64,000 nucleotides of DNA from Kibdelosporangium sp. MJ126-NF4 (lineage in GTDB: Bacteria > Actinomycetota > Actinomycetes > Mycobacteriales > Pseudonocardiaceae). The position numbers and the translations under genes are program-made. This document shows, in pieces, positions 41,875-51,027 of this stretch (within the stretch, counting starts at the first letter, position 1; each line of letters begins with the position of its first letter). Below the pieces are notes generated by a model, which was not told the origin of the DNA, ran no database searches, and was given only the letters and a program-made list of their open reading frames with translations. The stretch is from contig NZ_CDME01000002.1 in assembly GCF_000826545.1 (NCBI RefSeq), positions 868,001 to 932,000 on the forward strand, read 5' to 3'.

Positions 41875-44583
41875 TCAGTTCTGATTGCCGTCTACTTCAC
41901 CGTTGGCAAATAAGGCATCGAGACGTTGTCGGACTTGCGCGGCCTCGTCTGGGTAGCCGCTGTCGTCCAACAGGGCGCTGGCTTCACTCCAACAGGCCAC
42001 AGCTTCATCAATGTCGCCGGTGTGGTGTAGCGACTTCGCGAGAGTGTCGAGTGGGCCTGCGATGACCCCACCTCGGTGGGAGAAGATGAGCGCACGGAGG
42101 AGGGCGATCGATTCTTTGCACAGGTGAATGGCTCTCTGGTGCTCGCCAAGTCCCTGCCATGCGAGTGCTAGGCCGTGCAGCGCACCGGCTTCGCCACCAG
42201 GATCGTTACAGCGACGCCAGAGCATACGGCTGCGTTCGGCACGTTCGACGGCTTGTCGATAGCGACCGAGGCCAAAGTACGCCGAGCTGAGAAGCCCCTC
42301 GTTCCCGGCCTCGAGGCGCGCATTGTCGCGGAGCAGACGGGATGACTCTACAAGGTACGACAGTCCGTCCTGAAAGTGCTTACGTCTGCAGCAAAGTGAA
42401 CCGAGAAGGCGGAGCGCCCGCCCTTCCTGGATCTGGTCGCCATGAGTACGAGCCAGGACTAGAACCTGCTCGTAGTCGGCTTGGGCCTCATCCCAACGTC
42501 GCGTCAAAGCGTATGTCTCGCCTCGGCTACTGAGGAAGTACCATTCGGCAGCGTCGTCACCAGAACGACGCGCAGTCTGTAGCCCGCAGTTGTAAGCCTC
42601 GAGGGCCTCGTCCCACCTACCCAGCGCGGTGAGGAATGCGAGGCTCTCAGCCAAGTGAAGTGCGTGCTCGGGCATGTTGTGCCTGCTGGCTTCGCGCATG
42701 GCGGCAAGTAGATTGTCTTGCTCATCAACGAGCGACTGCTGCGCTCGTGCTCGGTCGAAATCGTGTGTTGGGTGCTCTGGGGCGTTGAGGCGAAGAGGGA
42801 GGAATTCCGCACCGGGTAGAAGGGTTCTGTTGCAGGCACGGGCGGAGAGGGCGTACCAACTCAGTAATGCACGCAGGGCGTGCTCGCGCTCGTCAGCGTG
42901 ATCATGGTGACGTGCCTGGTTGGCCGCGTAGGCACGGAGCAAGTCGTGGAACCGATATCGCCCCTGGCCGACCGGCTCAATTAGGTGTGCTCCAGCGAGC
43001 CCTTCGAGCAACCGACGCGCCGTCTGCGGATCAAGTTCGGCGACTGCGGCCGCTGCAGGCAGAGATAGGTCAGGGCCAGGGTGCAGGCCGAGACGTCGGA
43101 ACAGTCGTGCCTGCTGGGCAGGCAGGCGCACGTAGGACCAGTCGAACACCGCCCGCACAGCCGCCCGTTCGTCGTTGCCGTGGCTGAGCACATTCAGTCG
43201 GTCGTGTTCGTCAGACAAATCGCTTACCACGTCGGTGACAGTGATGTCGGGGTGTGCGGCGACCTTTCCGGCGGCGATCCGCAGCGCCAGCGGCAGCCGG
43301 GCGCAGTGTCGGATCAGGTCGGTAACGGCGTCGGGTTCGGCTGCGACGCGGTCGGGGCCCATGATGCCGGTGACCAGTTCGAGCGCTTCGGATGAGGTGA
43401 GTAGGTCGAGGGTGAGGCGGTGGGCAGTGGCGGTCACCACGAGTCCGGTGAGGCTGTCGCGGCTGGTGACCAGCACCATGCACCCCGCCGTCCCCGGTAA
43501 CAGAGGGCGGATTTGCTCGGCGCTGTTGGCATTGTCCAGTACGATCAGCATCCGCCGCCCGGCCAGTAGCGATCGGTACAGGGCCGCTTGGGCGTCCTCA
43601 CCGGTTGGCATTTTCTCCGCCGGGGTGTCCAGGGCGCGTATGAAACCGTCGAGAACCTCGCCGGACGTTACAGGGTCGCCGGGGCCGTAGCCTCGGAGGT
43701 TGGCGTGCAGGGTGCCGTCCGGGAACCGGTGTTGTGCGCGGTGTGCCCAGTGCACGGCGAGGGTGGTTTTGCCGATGCCGGCAGTGCCGTTGATCGCCGT
43801 AATCACCACCGTCGACGCCTCATCATTTTCGGGTGGGTGGATCTCACCATCTGTCGGGAGCAGGGCGTCGAGGGTGGCGAGGTGGTCGGCGCGGCCAATG
43901 AAATCCCGTACTGCTAGCGGCAGTTGCCGTGGCACCGGCAGCGATCGCGCGCCGACATGTCCGAGATCCAGCTGAGTCGTGTGCTTGGTGTCGGGCGGGT
44001 AGGGATGATCCGGCAGAGCGATCCAACCGGCGGTGCTGGTCTCTTTCTCGGCCACCTGGACTGGGCGGTAAGTGGCTGGTGCGGCGCCGGGTGTGTGGCG
44101 CACGACGTCGTCGAAGAACCAGTTTGACGTGATCACCGCGAGCACGCCGGGTGAGGCGGCGAGTGCGGCTTTGAGTGGTTGTGCCTCGATCAGCCGGAAG
44201 GTCAGGGTGAGGGATGAGGAGGTGACGCCGTGGTCGTCGTAGTGGACTTCTCCGGCGTGTAGTGCCATTCGCAGCCGGATCCGTTGTGGGTCGGGGTGGG
44301 TGTCGTTGTGGATTCGCAGCGCAGTGACCAGCGCGGGCGGTATCGCTTCGACGAACACTGCTTTCGAGGTAGCGGCGGGGGCGAGGATGAACACCGCGTC
44401 GCCCCGGTCTTCGTGGTAGCAGTCGGTCCAGGGCACGTCGACGCTGTCGAAGGCGGTTCGTGCCACGTGGTAAAGGCCGTCGCGGACACGGCGTTGATGC
44501 GGGTTGGTTCGCCGTCGATCCCCGAAACCTTCGACATCCAATACCACGATCGTGTGATGCCTCGCTGTGTACGCGTCGCCCAT
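41875..44583 (-). CDS. Cyclase-like/NB-ARC/TPR STAND protein
   Basis: A 902-aa protein. The N-terminal ~190 residues resemble a class III nucleotidyl cyclase domain (HHTIVVLDVEGFGDRRR; YHEDRGDAVFIL; LRMALHAGEVHYDDHG), although the metal-binding set may be incomplete. Next is an NB-ARC ATPase with Walker A GTAGIGKTT (266-274), Walker B LIVLDNA, and the CARLPLALRIAAGKVA helical region. The C-terminal ~350 residues are TPRs. This plan is common in actinomycete regulators and in STAND-type defence proteins. It is a solitary gene next to a helicase-HEPN locus. A nucleotide-signalling effector gated by NB-ARC is possible. Confidence in domains is high; in role, low. Confidence 0.8.
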   Translation of the reverse strand: MGDAYTARHHTIVVLDVEGFGDRRRTNPHQRRVRDGLYHVARTAFDSVDVPWTDCYHEDRGDAVFILAPAATSKAVFVEAIPPALVTALRIHNDTHPDPQRIRLRMALHAGEVHYDDHGVTSSSLTLTFRLIEAQPLKAALAASPGVLAVITSNWFFDDVVRHTPGAAPATYRPVQVAEKETSTAGWIALPDHPYPPDTKHTTQLDLGHVGARSLPVPRQLPLAVRDFIGRADHLATLDALLPTDGEIHPPENDEASTVVITAINGTAGIGKTTLAVHWAHRAQHRFPDGTLHANLRGYGPGDPVTSGEVLDGFIRALDTPAEKMPTGEDAQAALYRSLLAGRRMLIVLDNANSAEQIRPLLPGTAGCMVLVTSRDSLTGLVVTATAHRLTLDLLTSSEALELVTGIMGPDRVAAEPDAVTDLIRHCARLPLALRIAAGKVAAHPDITVTDVVSDLSDEHDRLNVLSHGNDERAAVRAVFDWSYVRLPAQQARLFRRLGLHPGPDLSLPAAAAVAELDPQTARRLLEGLAGAHLIEPVGQGRYRFHDLLRAYAANQARHHDHADEREHALRALLSWYALSARACNRTLLPGAEFLPLRLNAPEHPTHDFDRARAQQSLVDEQDNLLAAMREASRHNMPEHALHLAESLAFLTALGRWDEALEAYNCGLQTARRSGDDAAEWYFLSSRGETYALTRRWDEAQADYEQVLVLARTHGDQIQEGRALRLLGSLCCRRKHFQDGLSYLVESSRLLRDNARLEAGNEGLLSSAYFGLGRYRQAVERAERSRMLWRRCNDPGGEAGALHGLALAWQGLGEHQRAIHLCKESIALLRALIFSHRGGVIAGPLDTLAKSLHHTGDIDEAVACWSEASALLDDSGYPDEAAQVRQRLDALFANGEVDGNQN

Positions 44584-44799
44584 GTTGCCCGCCTGTCATG
44601 GTGTTCCCGCCACTCGATGAAGACACTGAAAGCGTGGCAGGAATCGACGCATCGGTGAACGTCGTAGTGCGGGATCACCCCAATGCTCGAGTTGGCCAGA
44701 CCACTTGTCACTCGGCAATCTCGCGAGCTTGGCCGAAGCGACGTGAAGCCGGTCCCGCCTTCTGTCGCCCGAGCCAGGGAACTCGTGACGTCGCAATTC

Positions 44800-45125
44800 G
44801 CGATTGCGCGGGCTGCCTGTGCACCAACTATGTGCACCTGCCGCAGGAGTTCGAGGATCGCCGTGACCAACTCAGGGTGGCCGGTGTTGTTACTGATCCG
44901 CGGATGACGTAGATCGAGCGACTGAAGGAGCAAGCCGGACAGCTCAAAGGTCAACTGGCGGCTCGCACACAGGAGAAGGCCGCGCTGATGGCACTTCGCG
45001 CTCAGGCGGCTACGAGGCTGGCGGCTGAGCACGAGAAAATCACACGGCTACGTGCTGTGCTGGCCGACACGAGCAACGTCCGCGATCTGTTCGTGTCTCG
45101 AAGTCGCGCCCTTCACAGATCGTAG
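44800..45125 (+). pseudogene. Degraded coiled-coil protein, possibly recombinase-associated
   Basis: One frame reads to an internal stop at 44910, then continues IERLKEQAGQLKGQLAARTQ, then LRAVLADTSNVRDLFVS and a stop at 45123. Short coiled-coil proteins of this kind (DUF6262-like) accompany transposon recombinases. The stop and lack of a start suggest a pseudogene. Weak call. Confidence 0.3.
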
Positions 45126-45217
45126 CCGCGCCTAGTGCCTACGTCCGTAGGTCGGATCGCCGCCAAACTCAACCGCGTGTGACGGTCGGCGACCGCGTGC
45201 TGCTGGTCGTTCGTTGG

Positions 45218-46033
45218 CTATGGCTGCAGTTGGGCGTTGTCGAGGCGGCGGTGGACCATCGACAGCGTGGTCAGCAGCTCTAGCAACTCGTCGTCGGTGA
45301 CAGTGCGATTCAGGCGTGGGTCGTGCGCCACGGGGTTCCGGAACATCCCGGAGAGGCCCTTGATCATGTTGGTGAAGCCGGCTTGTTCATCCCTGTCGGT
45401 ATGGCTGGCCAAGGTGTTGATGGCCAGCCGTGGCACGCCTGACCGACCCAGGGCAAGGGCGGCGTCAACGAGAGCGGCGCCGTCGCCGGTGAGACCGGTC
45501 CGGGAACGGAGCTTGTCGAAGACGCTCTTCGAGGCCTCCAGCATGGCGTGGAAGGCGTTCTTTTGGAGCAGTTCGGTGGTGCAGTAGCGCAGGACGTCCG
45601 GGTGCGTACCGCGGCGGCGAAGCTCCGCGCGCATGTTGTTGGCGTGCTGAGCAGCCTCGGTCAAAGTGGACGCTTGTGGTCCTCGCTGGATCTGCCCCTT
45701 GTCGTTGACCCGGAGTCCTTCGTAGACCAGCACCTCGTTGAGAGCGTCCTGGCGCAGCGTCCTCAGGCTTGGTTGGTTCCGATAGCGCACTGGAGCCATT
45801 GACTGGGTGATGAAGGCGATCACGCAGTTGGACGCGCAGTCGTTTTGCTGCTTAGACAGCAGGGCGTAGCGGAGCCGCACTCGTTTGGTGTCGCGCTCCA
45901 GGGGGTCGGGGATGTTCAATTCGGCGAGCAGTTGACCTATCTGGGAGGCGGTGAGGCCGGTGGTGGTGTCACCCAGAACGTCGGCGACACCTTCGACGAC
46001 CTGCGCGTCCCAGGGCGGATGGAGCTGCCCCAC
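45218..46033 (-). CDS. HEPN-type (TIGR02391/Ymh-like) protein, partner of the helicase-nuclease
   Basis: A 271-aa protein from GTG 46033. The C-terminal ~120 residues are a HEPN domain of the Ymh/TIGR02391 type: RYCTTELLQKNAFHAMLEAS, ASKSVFDKLRSRTG, then GMFRNPVAHDPR, where Arg232-Asn-x3-His237 is the RX4H RNase motif. The N-terminal half has a winged-helix feel (GLTASQIGQLLAELNI) and may bind nucleic acid or the partner. It follows the helicase-nuclease gene by 53 bases on the same strand and is likely in one operon. The RNA-cutting effector role is inferred. Confidence 0.8.
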   Translation of the reverse strand: MGQLHPPWDAQVVEGVADVLGDTTTGLTASQIGQLLAELNIPDPLERDTKRVRLRYALLSKQQNDCASNCVIAFITQSMAPVRYRNQPSLRTLRQDALNEVLVYEGLRVNDKGQIQRGPQASTLTEAAQHANNMRAELRRRGTHPDVLRYCTTELLQKNAFHAMLEASKSVFDKLRSRTGLTGDGAALVDAALALGRSGVPRLAINTLASHTDRDEQAGFTNMIKGLSGMFRNPVAHDPRLNRTVTDDELLELLTTLSMVHRRLDNAQLQP

Positions 46034-46086
46034 TGGTTCGTCCCTTCATCAACGGCAAGTTGCCAGCGCCATGATCTCCTGAGCAA

Positions 46087-48588
46087 TCAGGGCTTGCGCG
46101 GCGCCAGGCCCCATTTCTGGACGAAGGATTTGCCATTGAGACCCCAGGTCGCCAGTTGGGCACTGACCTTGTCGGCGTCCTGGTAGGCGTTGTCGGCTGC
46201 CAGCGCTGCGGCGTACTTGCTGACGGCTTCGCGGAGCTTGGCGAGCTTGTCGAAGGTGATCACTCGGGCCCCTGGTCGGGCGGAGGCCTGCTTGTGCAGC
46301 ATCTGGGTGTTGTGGATCAAGACTGGGGTCGCGCTGCAGGTGTGGTCGTACTTCTCGTGGAACCAGTCCATCGAGTGCGACAGCTGTTCGGCGTCGTGGC
46401 GCCAGATCGCGTCGGTCGTGGTGCCGCTCTTGCACTCGATGACCAGGTATGCAAGCTCGCCTAGGGACCACAACACGTCCGGCCCTTCTCCGGTGTCGCG
46501 CTCAGGTCGTTGTGCGCCAAACCCGAGGTGCAGGCCGAGGCCGTGGATGGCCTGCTCGAAGTTCGGCACGCTGGCTGGGTCCAGGTCTGGTGTGAGGTCG
46601 TCCAGGATCGCGGCAACGCCGACGATCAGGTCGTTCCCGTTGTCATAGCGCTCGGTCAGGTACTCCACGGCCTGCTGGGCTTGGTCGGCGATGCTGCTCA
46701 AGCGGTGGTACTCGACGCCGTCGCGCGGACGCAATACCGCCTTGTTGTCGGTCTGCGCGGACTTCTGCATCTGTAGCGCGGCAGCCGGGTCCACCAAGTG
46801 CAGATAGCTGGCGGCCCGCTGCTTGAGCCAGCCCTCGTGCCGCCGATCGCCGCGGGCTGCAGTGGTCGCCTCGCGCATCTTCGCGTGAGCGTCCCGGTAG
46901 CGGCCGAGTTCAGCCAATCGGAACGCCTCCCGTTCGGCCACGGCAATAGGCGAGATAGTGCTGGTAGCTGGGTAGGTGACGCCGTCAAGGACGTCGCGGC
47001 TGGCTGTAACCCACTTCGGATCTCGGTCCAGGCACTGGTTGATCACGCTACCGAGTTCGCGGAACGGCATCCCGTGGAGCATGTCGGCGACCTGCTCAGA
47101 CAGGATCAGCTGGGCTCGGGTCGCCGGGCTGAACTTGGCTGCGCCGCCGGACTTGTGTAGGCGTTGGGTGAGTTTCGAGCCGAGCAGCAGCACCACGCAG
47201 TGGTCGTCGTTGGATCGCACGCCGCGGCCCATGCCTTGTTCGATCCGCTGGATCTGCCGGGTGATCATCGCGTCGCTCTCGTCCAGAGCGAGGGCTTCGA
47301 TGCGATCAAGGGCGCTATATGCCTCGGGGAGCCCGTCGAGGGCAAGAATGCGGCAGGCGTTGCCGGGGAGGTCGATGCCGTCATACTTGTTGATCAACAC
47401 GACCAGGCCGACATGGCCGTCGCGCAGCGCGCGGACGCCGTCGTGTATGGATTTGCTGTCGTGCTCGGCGTCGGCGACTTCCCGCCAGAACGCGGCTCGG
47501 CGGCGGGACGGCACGATGACCACGACGTTGTGCTGCTCGGCCTGCTCGACCAGGAAGTCGCGTACTTCCTCGTCGGTTGTGCCGGGGTAGGTTTCTAGCG
47601 GGGTCAGGATCATGCGGTCACCGAGATCGTCGGCGGTTTGCGGGGTGATCGGCGTGGCGATCGTGGTTGGCGTGGCGTCGAAGTGTGTGACCAGGACGCT
47701 GTCGTCGGCCAGGGTGGCGGTCAGGTAGATCCGGCGCTGGGCGGCGGCCAGCTTAGGGATCCGATCGATCGGTGGGCATGGAGGTTTGATTTCGATCTCG
47801 TCATCGCTGATCGCTATGTCGCACAGTTGCAGAACCTCGTGGATGAGAGGCCACACGAACTTGAACTCGTCGCTCGCGCGGTGCGGGTGCAGGGCGTTGA
47901 GGACCTGCTCGTGACGGTCAGCCCAAGCCCAGTATGGAATTCGCAGCGCGACACCAGGGACGCCTTCGGTCAGGTCTCGGAACGCCGAGGGCGACTGATC
48001 ACGCAGTGCGTCATCGAACAGGTTGGCCAGTGGGTTGTAGGCCGCGTGGCCGCGGGGGATGGTCAGCGTGAACTGATCTTCCAGAGTCGCCAGGCAGGCG
48101 TGCGTGTCGTCGACCAGCACTGAGCCCATCTCGATGTGCTGCCGGGTGTCGCCTACGACGCCGAACACGGATAAGCCGTTGATCACTTTGTGCACGTAGG
48201 TGACGAGGATGGCCTTCCTGGCTTGGAACCGGCCTGAGCGGGGATCGTCGGTCGTCTCGATGCCCAGGGCCTTGGCTTCGTCCCGTACCTGGTCGGCAAG
48301 GTAGATGTCGGGGGTGATATAGACGGCAGGGCCCGCCCCCTCGTTGAGGCAGCTCTTGAGCATCATCAGCCCGACGACCGTCTTGCCGCCGCCGGTGTTC
48401 ATTTTGACCAGCAGGTCGGATTCGGTGCGCCGCTCGTGCCAGCGGTTCCACACCTGCGTCTGCACGTCCCATGGTCGGGCGTACTTCGGATCGCGAGTCG
48501 GCAGCGCGGCGAAGATCCGCCGCGGTTCGGAGGCGGAATCCACGACCGATCGCATGGTCAACTTGCCGAAGTCGAGTCCCGCCATCAT
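46087..48588 (-). CDS. SF2 helicase with C-terminal PD-(D/E)xK nuclease
   Basis: An 833-aa protein. The helicase motor has Walker A VKMNTGGGKTVVG (motif I), VLVDDTHAC (motif II), RIYLTATLAD (motif III), and QRIEQGMGRGVRSNDD (motif VI), so it is a DEAD/DEAH-type SF2 enzyme. A helical linker follows. The C-terminal ~130 residues form a restriction-like nuclease: GEGPDVLW and LAYLVIECKS give the D...ExK core. The start is ATG at 48588 or the adjacent codon. The downstream HEPN gene makes a two-gene module. Helicase-nuclease fusions are typical antiphage effectors. I do not match this exact pair to a named system. Confidence 0.85.
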   Translation of the reverse strand: MMAGLDFGKLTMRSVVDSASEPRRIFAALPTRDPKYARPWDVQTQVWNRWHERRTESDLLVKMNTGGGKTVVGLMMLKSCLNEGAGPAVYITPDIYLADQVRDEAKALGIETTDDPRSGRFQARKAILVTYVHKVINGLSVFGVVGDTRQHIEMGSVLVDDTHACLATLEDQFTLTIPRGHAAYNPLANLFDDALRDQSPSAFRDLTEGVPGVALRIPYWAWADRHEQVLNALHPHRASDEFKFVWPLIHEVLQLCDIAISDDEIEIKPPCPPIDRIPKLAAAQRRIYLTATLADDSVLVTHFDATPTTIATPITPQTADDLGDRMILTPLETYPGTTDEEVRDFLVEQAEQHNVVVIVPSRRRAAFWREVADAEHDSKSIHDGVRALRDGHVGLVVLINKYDGIDLPGNACRILALDGLPEAYSALDRIEALALDESDAMITRQIQRIEQGMGRGVRSNDDHCVVLLLGSKLTQRLHKSGGAAKFSPATRAQLILSEQVADMLHGMPFRELGSVINQCLDRDPKWVTASRDVLDGVTYPATSTISPIAVAEREAFRLAELGRYRDAHAKMREATTAARGDRRHEGWLKQRAASYLHLVDPAAALQMQKSAQTDNKAVLRPRDGVEYHRLSSIADQAQQAVEYLTERYDNGNDLIVGVAAILDDLTPDLDPASVPNFEQAIHGLGLHLGFGAQRPERDTGEGPDVLWSLGELAYLVIECKSGTTTDAIWRHDAEQLSHSMDWFHEKYDHTCSATPVLIHNTQMLHKQASARPGARVITFDKLAKLREAVSKYAAALAADNAYQDADKVSAQLATWGLNGKSFVQKWGLAPRKP

Positions 48589-48802
48589 CAGCCCCCTGCG
48601 AGGTTGCGCACGTCAGTGTCCGTGTTGTCTGGTCGCCATCGTTCCGGTCAGTGTTTCGGCCGAGCACCCTCGGCACCCATTCGGGCGTACGTCGGCGGAA
48701 CCAGCCGACGCAAGGATCGCACTCTGAGCTGTATCGGAGCCGTCGATAGTAGCGTTCCGTGGGTCGTTCTCCCGGGCAGACCTTGTGGATTGAGCCTGCT
48801 GG

Positions 48803-49284
48803 CTAACTCGCGTAGCGATCGACGAGCCGGTTGAAGAACTTGGAGAGGAGCTTGTCCATGGCTGGACGTCCGGTGAGCGCGGCGCCACCGAAGCGGTAGC
48901 CCTCATAGCCACGAAGCCGTTATTGAGTGCGTCGCTGGCAACGATCTTCGGCTTGGGGCCGTCGGCGGCGAAGATCAGGTTTTTCATCGAACTGGGCACG
49001 CACCTGCCGACTCTTTGGCCGACGAAGACCGGGGCGCCGCTGATGGCGTGGACGGGGACGATCTCGTAGCCGTCTTGACTCAGGATCTGGTTGAGAAACA
49101 CGTGGAGCCGCTCTACGTCGGCCAGGTGCATCCGAACCTCTGGGTGCAGCATCTCGGCCAGGAACCGCAGGAGAGCGGAATCACTGGTGGCCGAGTCGAA
49201 CCGGTCGTATTCGAGGACCCAGAAGCGCTGCCGCACTGCAGTGGGTCTGGAGAAGCACGGCCTCGTCGCACCGCAAGAGCGCAA
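48803..49284 (-). pseudogene. Internally deleted AbiJ-type/VSR nuclease gene
   Basis: The N-terminal part reads DSALLRFLAEMLHPEVRM, then SSMKNLIFAADGPKPKIVAS and DALNN, matching the middle of the 455-aa gene at 13806 (NLIFASQEKPDIRFSDA). Immediately after, in another frame, it reads RLRGYEGYRFGGAALTGRPA and ends LVDRYAS, matching that gene's C-terminal GYEVFRFG region. The whole nuclease core between is gone, so this is an inactive relic. It lies upstream of the helicase operon. Bases 49285-49399 hold no gene. Confidence 0.7.
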
Positions 49285-49399
49285 GCTGTGCAGCTTGCGT
49301 CGTTCCTAAATAATGTTGTCCACTATTTGTCCTGTATTTGTCTAGGTTCTTGGCCGACGCCTCGTTTAGAATTCGTCGTTCCCTTGCGCGGGAGGATGC

Positions 49400-49729
49400 A
49401 TGCGTATACCACGCCGGAGCCGCACTTGGATCTGGACAGGACGACTCCTCGCAATGCTGGTCATCTGTGCTGTCGCCAGCTACTTGTTCGCGAGCGGGCT
49501 AGATAAGGCCGACAAGATTGCCAGTGTGATCGGCGCGCTGGCGGCGCTAATAGCGTTGATCGCGCCGTACTTACTGCCGTCCCCACATCGAGCAGGGCCG
49601 GACCATACACCCAACCCGAGCGGCCATGGTCGCATCGACTTGAGGCACGCACGTGGGGTTCAGATTAGTCAGTCGGGAGAGAATGTGCAGCACAACGTCT
49701 TCGTCGGTCCTCATGACACACAGCGCTGA
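49400..49729 (+). CDS. Small membrane protein with C-terminal Asn/Gln-rich (amyloid-like) motif
   Basis: A 109-aa protein with two transmembrane segments at about 15-32 and 38-58. The turn LDKADKIASVIGALAAL closely resembles LDTGDKVASLISCLVGV in the NACHT protein at 51805. The C-terminus (residues 84-101) is RGVQISQSGENVQHNVF, of the G-V-Q-x-x-x-x-x-N-x-Q-x-N type. Short motifs of this kind occur beside STAND genes in actinobacteria and resemble bacterial amyloid signalling sequences (RHIM-like). The next gene overlaps it by 17 bases and has a similar motif at its N-terminus. A role in signal passing is inferred. Confidence 0.65.
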   Translation: MRIPRRSRTWIWTGRLLAMLVICAVASYLFASGLDKADKIASVIGALAALIALIAPYLLPSPHRAGPDHTPNPSGHGRIDLRHARGVQISQSGENVQHNVFVGPHDTQR

Positions 49730-50921
49730 CGGAGGTCATGATCCGTGGATCGACGCTCGGCAAGTTCAGGGCGCGGCTATTCACATTGGTAACAATGGTC
49801 ACATAGAGCAGAACAACCATTACCACTCTATTCCTACACCGTTGTCGCATGATGTTCTGCACAAAATCGACAGTGCTGATCAGACCAAAGCGTACGAGTT
49901 GTACGACCAGTGCGAACCTGGGCTGCAAAGGACGTTGCTCGCCAATTCGCGCTGGGCTCGAAGTATATTTCCGCGCGATTTTGCTAAGAAAGGTGCTCAA
50001 CTTTGTGCTGAGCTGCTGCACGGCATGCGTATTGATCGGGCTGAGCTCTTACTTGCCGACCTAGCCGTAGAGGCCCAGGATGAGATTACACACTACTTGG
50101 CGTGGCGTCTGGCCAAGGGGGAAGTCGTCGAAAAAGCGCGAACACGAGTCAATGACTGGGCCGGCGGTAATCTCACTCGAGCTGCTCAAATCCTCGGTTG
50201 CGTGGCGAGGATGTCGGCTGGTGAGGCTCAACTTGCTGGCTCGCGCAAAGCCATCGAATTGTTGCCCGACGGTCCGTCTTTCCTTCTTAAACTGGATCCT
50301 AAGGTAGGGGCATGGCTACTGCGGCGGCTTCTACCCCAGCCTGGAGCGAAGGGGAACGGCCCGACGTGTGAACCCGCTACTACTTTTCAAATCGATGCTT
50401 TCCTGAGCCGGTTGGAAGAGATCAACGCTCAGAGAACCGCTGCCTTGCTAATCATGCTGCCTCCCAGAGAAGTGGCCGGATATCTATCGCGCCTCCGCTT
50501 TGCTCCTAGCGCTCGCCTCATCGCGTGTTACATCCATGATGCTCCAAGTCAGAAGGTAAGAAATGAACTGTGTCAGGCGCTGTCACGTCCCGTGTTGGCC
50601 GCCGATTTGAAGTACATAGCATCCCCGAATGGGAATCTTTCGCGCCTGAATTGCGAGATTCCCCGAATGTCCGGGTGGCCGTGGATCGACGCTTCACTGG
50701 CCCTGCTTGTATCCATCAGGCATGGAATGGCGCGCCTTACCGGCAGTGACGGCAAGTTTACGAAGTCGGCGCAACTTGAAGCCAAAAACCTCTGCGATGT
50801 GTGGGGAGCGGCGCGAGGTGCTAACAAAGACAGTTCTTTCTACCGGCGCCAACGCAATCATCTCGCGGTGCTCGTCGCTGTGTTCACTGTCGCCGCGCTA
50901 CTTCAGCTTACGATCTTCTAA
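49713..50921 (+). CDS. Protein with N-terminal amyloid-like motif and C-terminal membrane anchor
   Basis: A 402-aa protein from ATG 49713. Residues 15-38 (ARQVQGAAIHIGNNGHIEQN) repeat the Asn/Gln motif of the preceding gene. The middle ~300 residues are helical and of unknown family, with PPREVAGYLSRLRFAPSARL-type helices. A transmembrane helix ends the protein (LAVLVAVFTVAALLQLTIF). AT-richer than the surroundings. The overlap with the 109-aa gene implies coupling. It may receive a conformational signal from its neighbour and act at the membrane; that is inference. No catalytic motif is seen. Confidence 0.6.
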   Translation: MTHSADGGHDPWIDARQVQGAAIHIGNNGHIEQNNHYHSIPTPLSHDVLHKIDSADQTKAYELYDQCEPGLQRTLLANSRWARSIFPRDFAKKGAQLCAELLHGMRIDRAELLLADLAVEAQDEITHYLAWRLAKGEVVEKARTRVNDWAGGNLTRAAQILGCVARMSAGEAQLAGSRKAIELLPDGPSFLLKLDPKVGAWLLRRLLPQPGAKGNGPTCEPATTFQIDAFLSRLEEINAQRTAALLIMLPPREVAGYLSRLRFAPSARLIACYIHDAPSQKVRNELCQALSRPVLAADLKYIASPNGNLSRLNCEIPRMSGWPWIDASLALLVSIRHGMARLTGSDGKFTKSAQLEAKNLCDVWGAARGANKDSSFYRRQRNHLAVLVAVFTVAALLQLTIF

Positions 50922-51027
50922 CGCGCCTAACCGATCAGTCGTATATAGCTCTGCGCGTTTCCGTGTGCACCGGCAGCCATTTCGATGGGACGAACAATGG
51001 CGCGGTCGGTGATCACTGAACTCGGCA

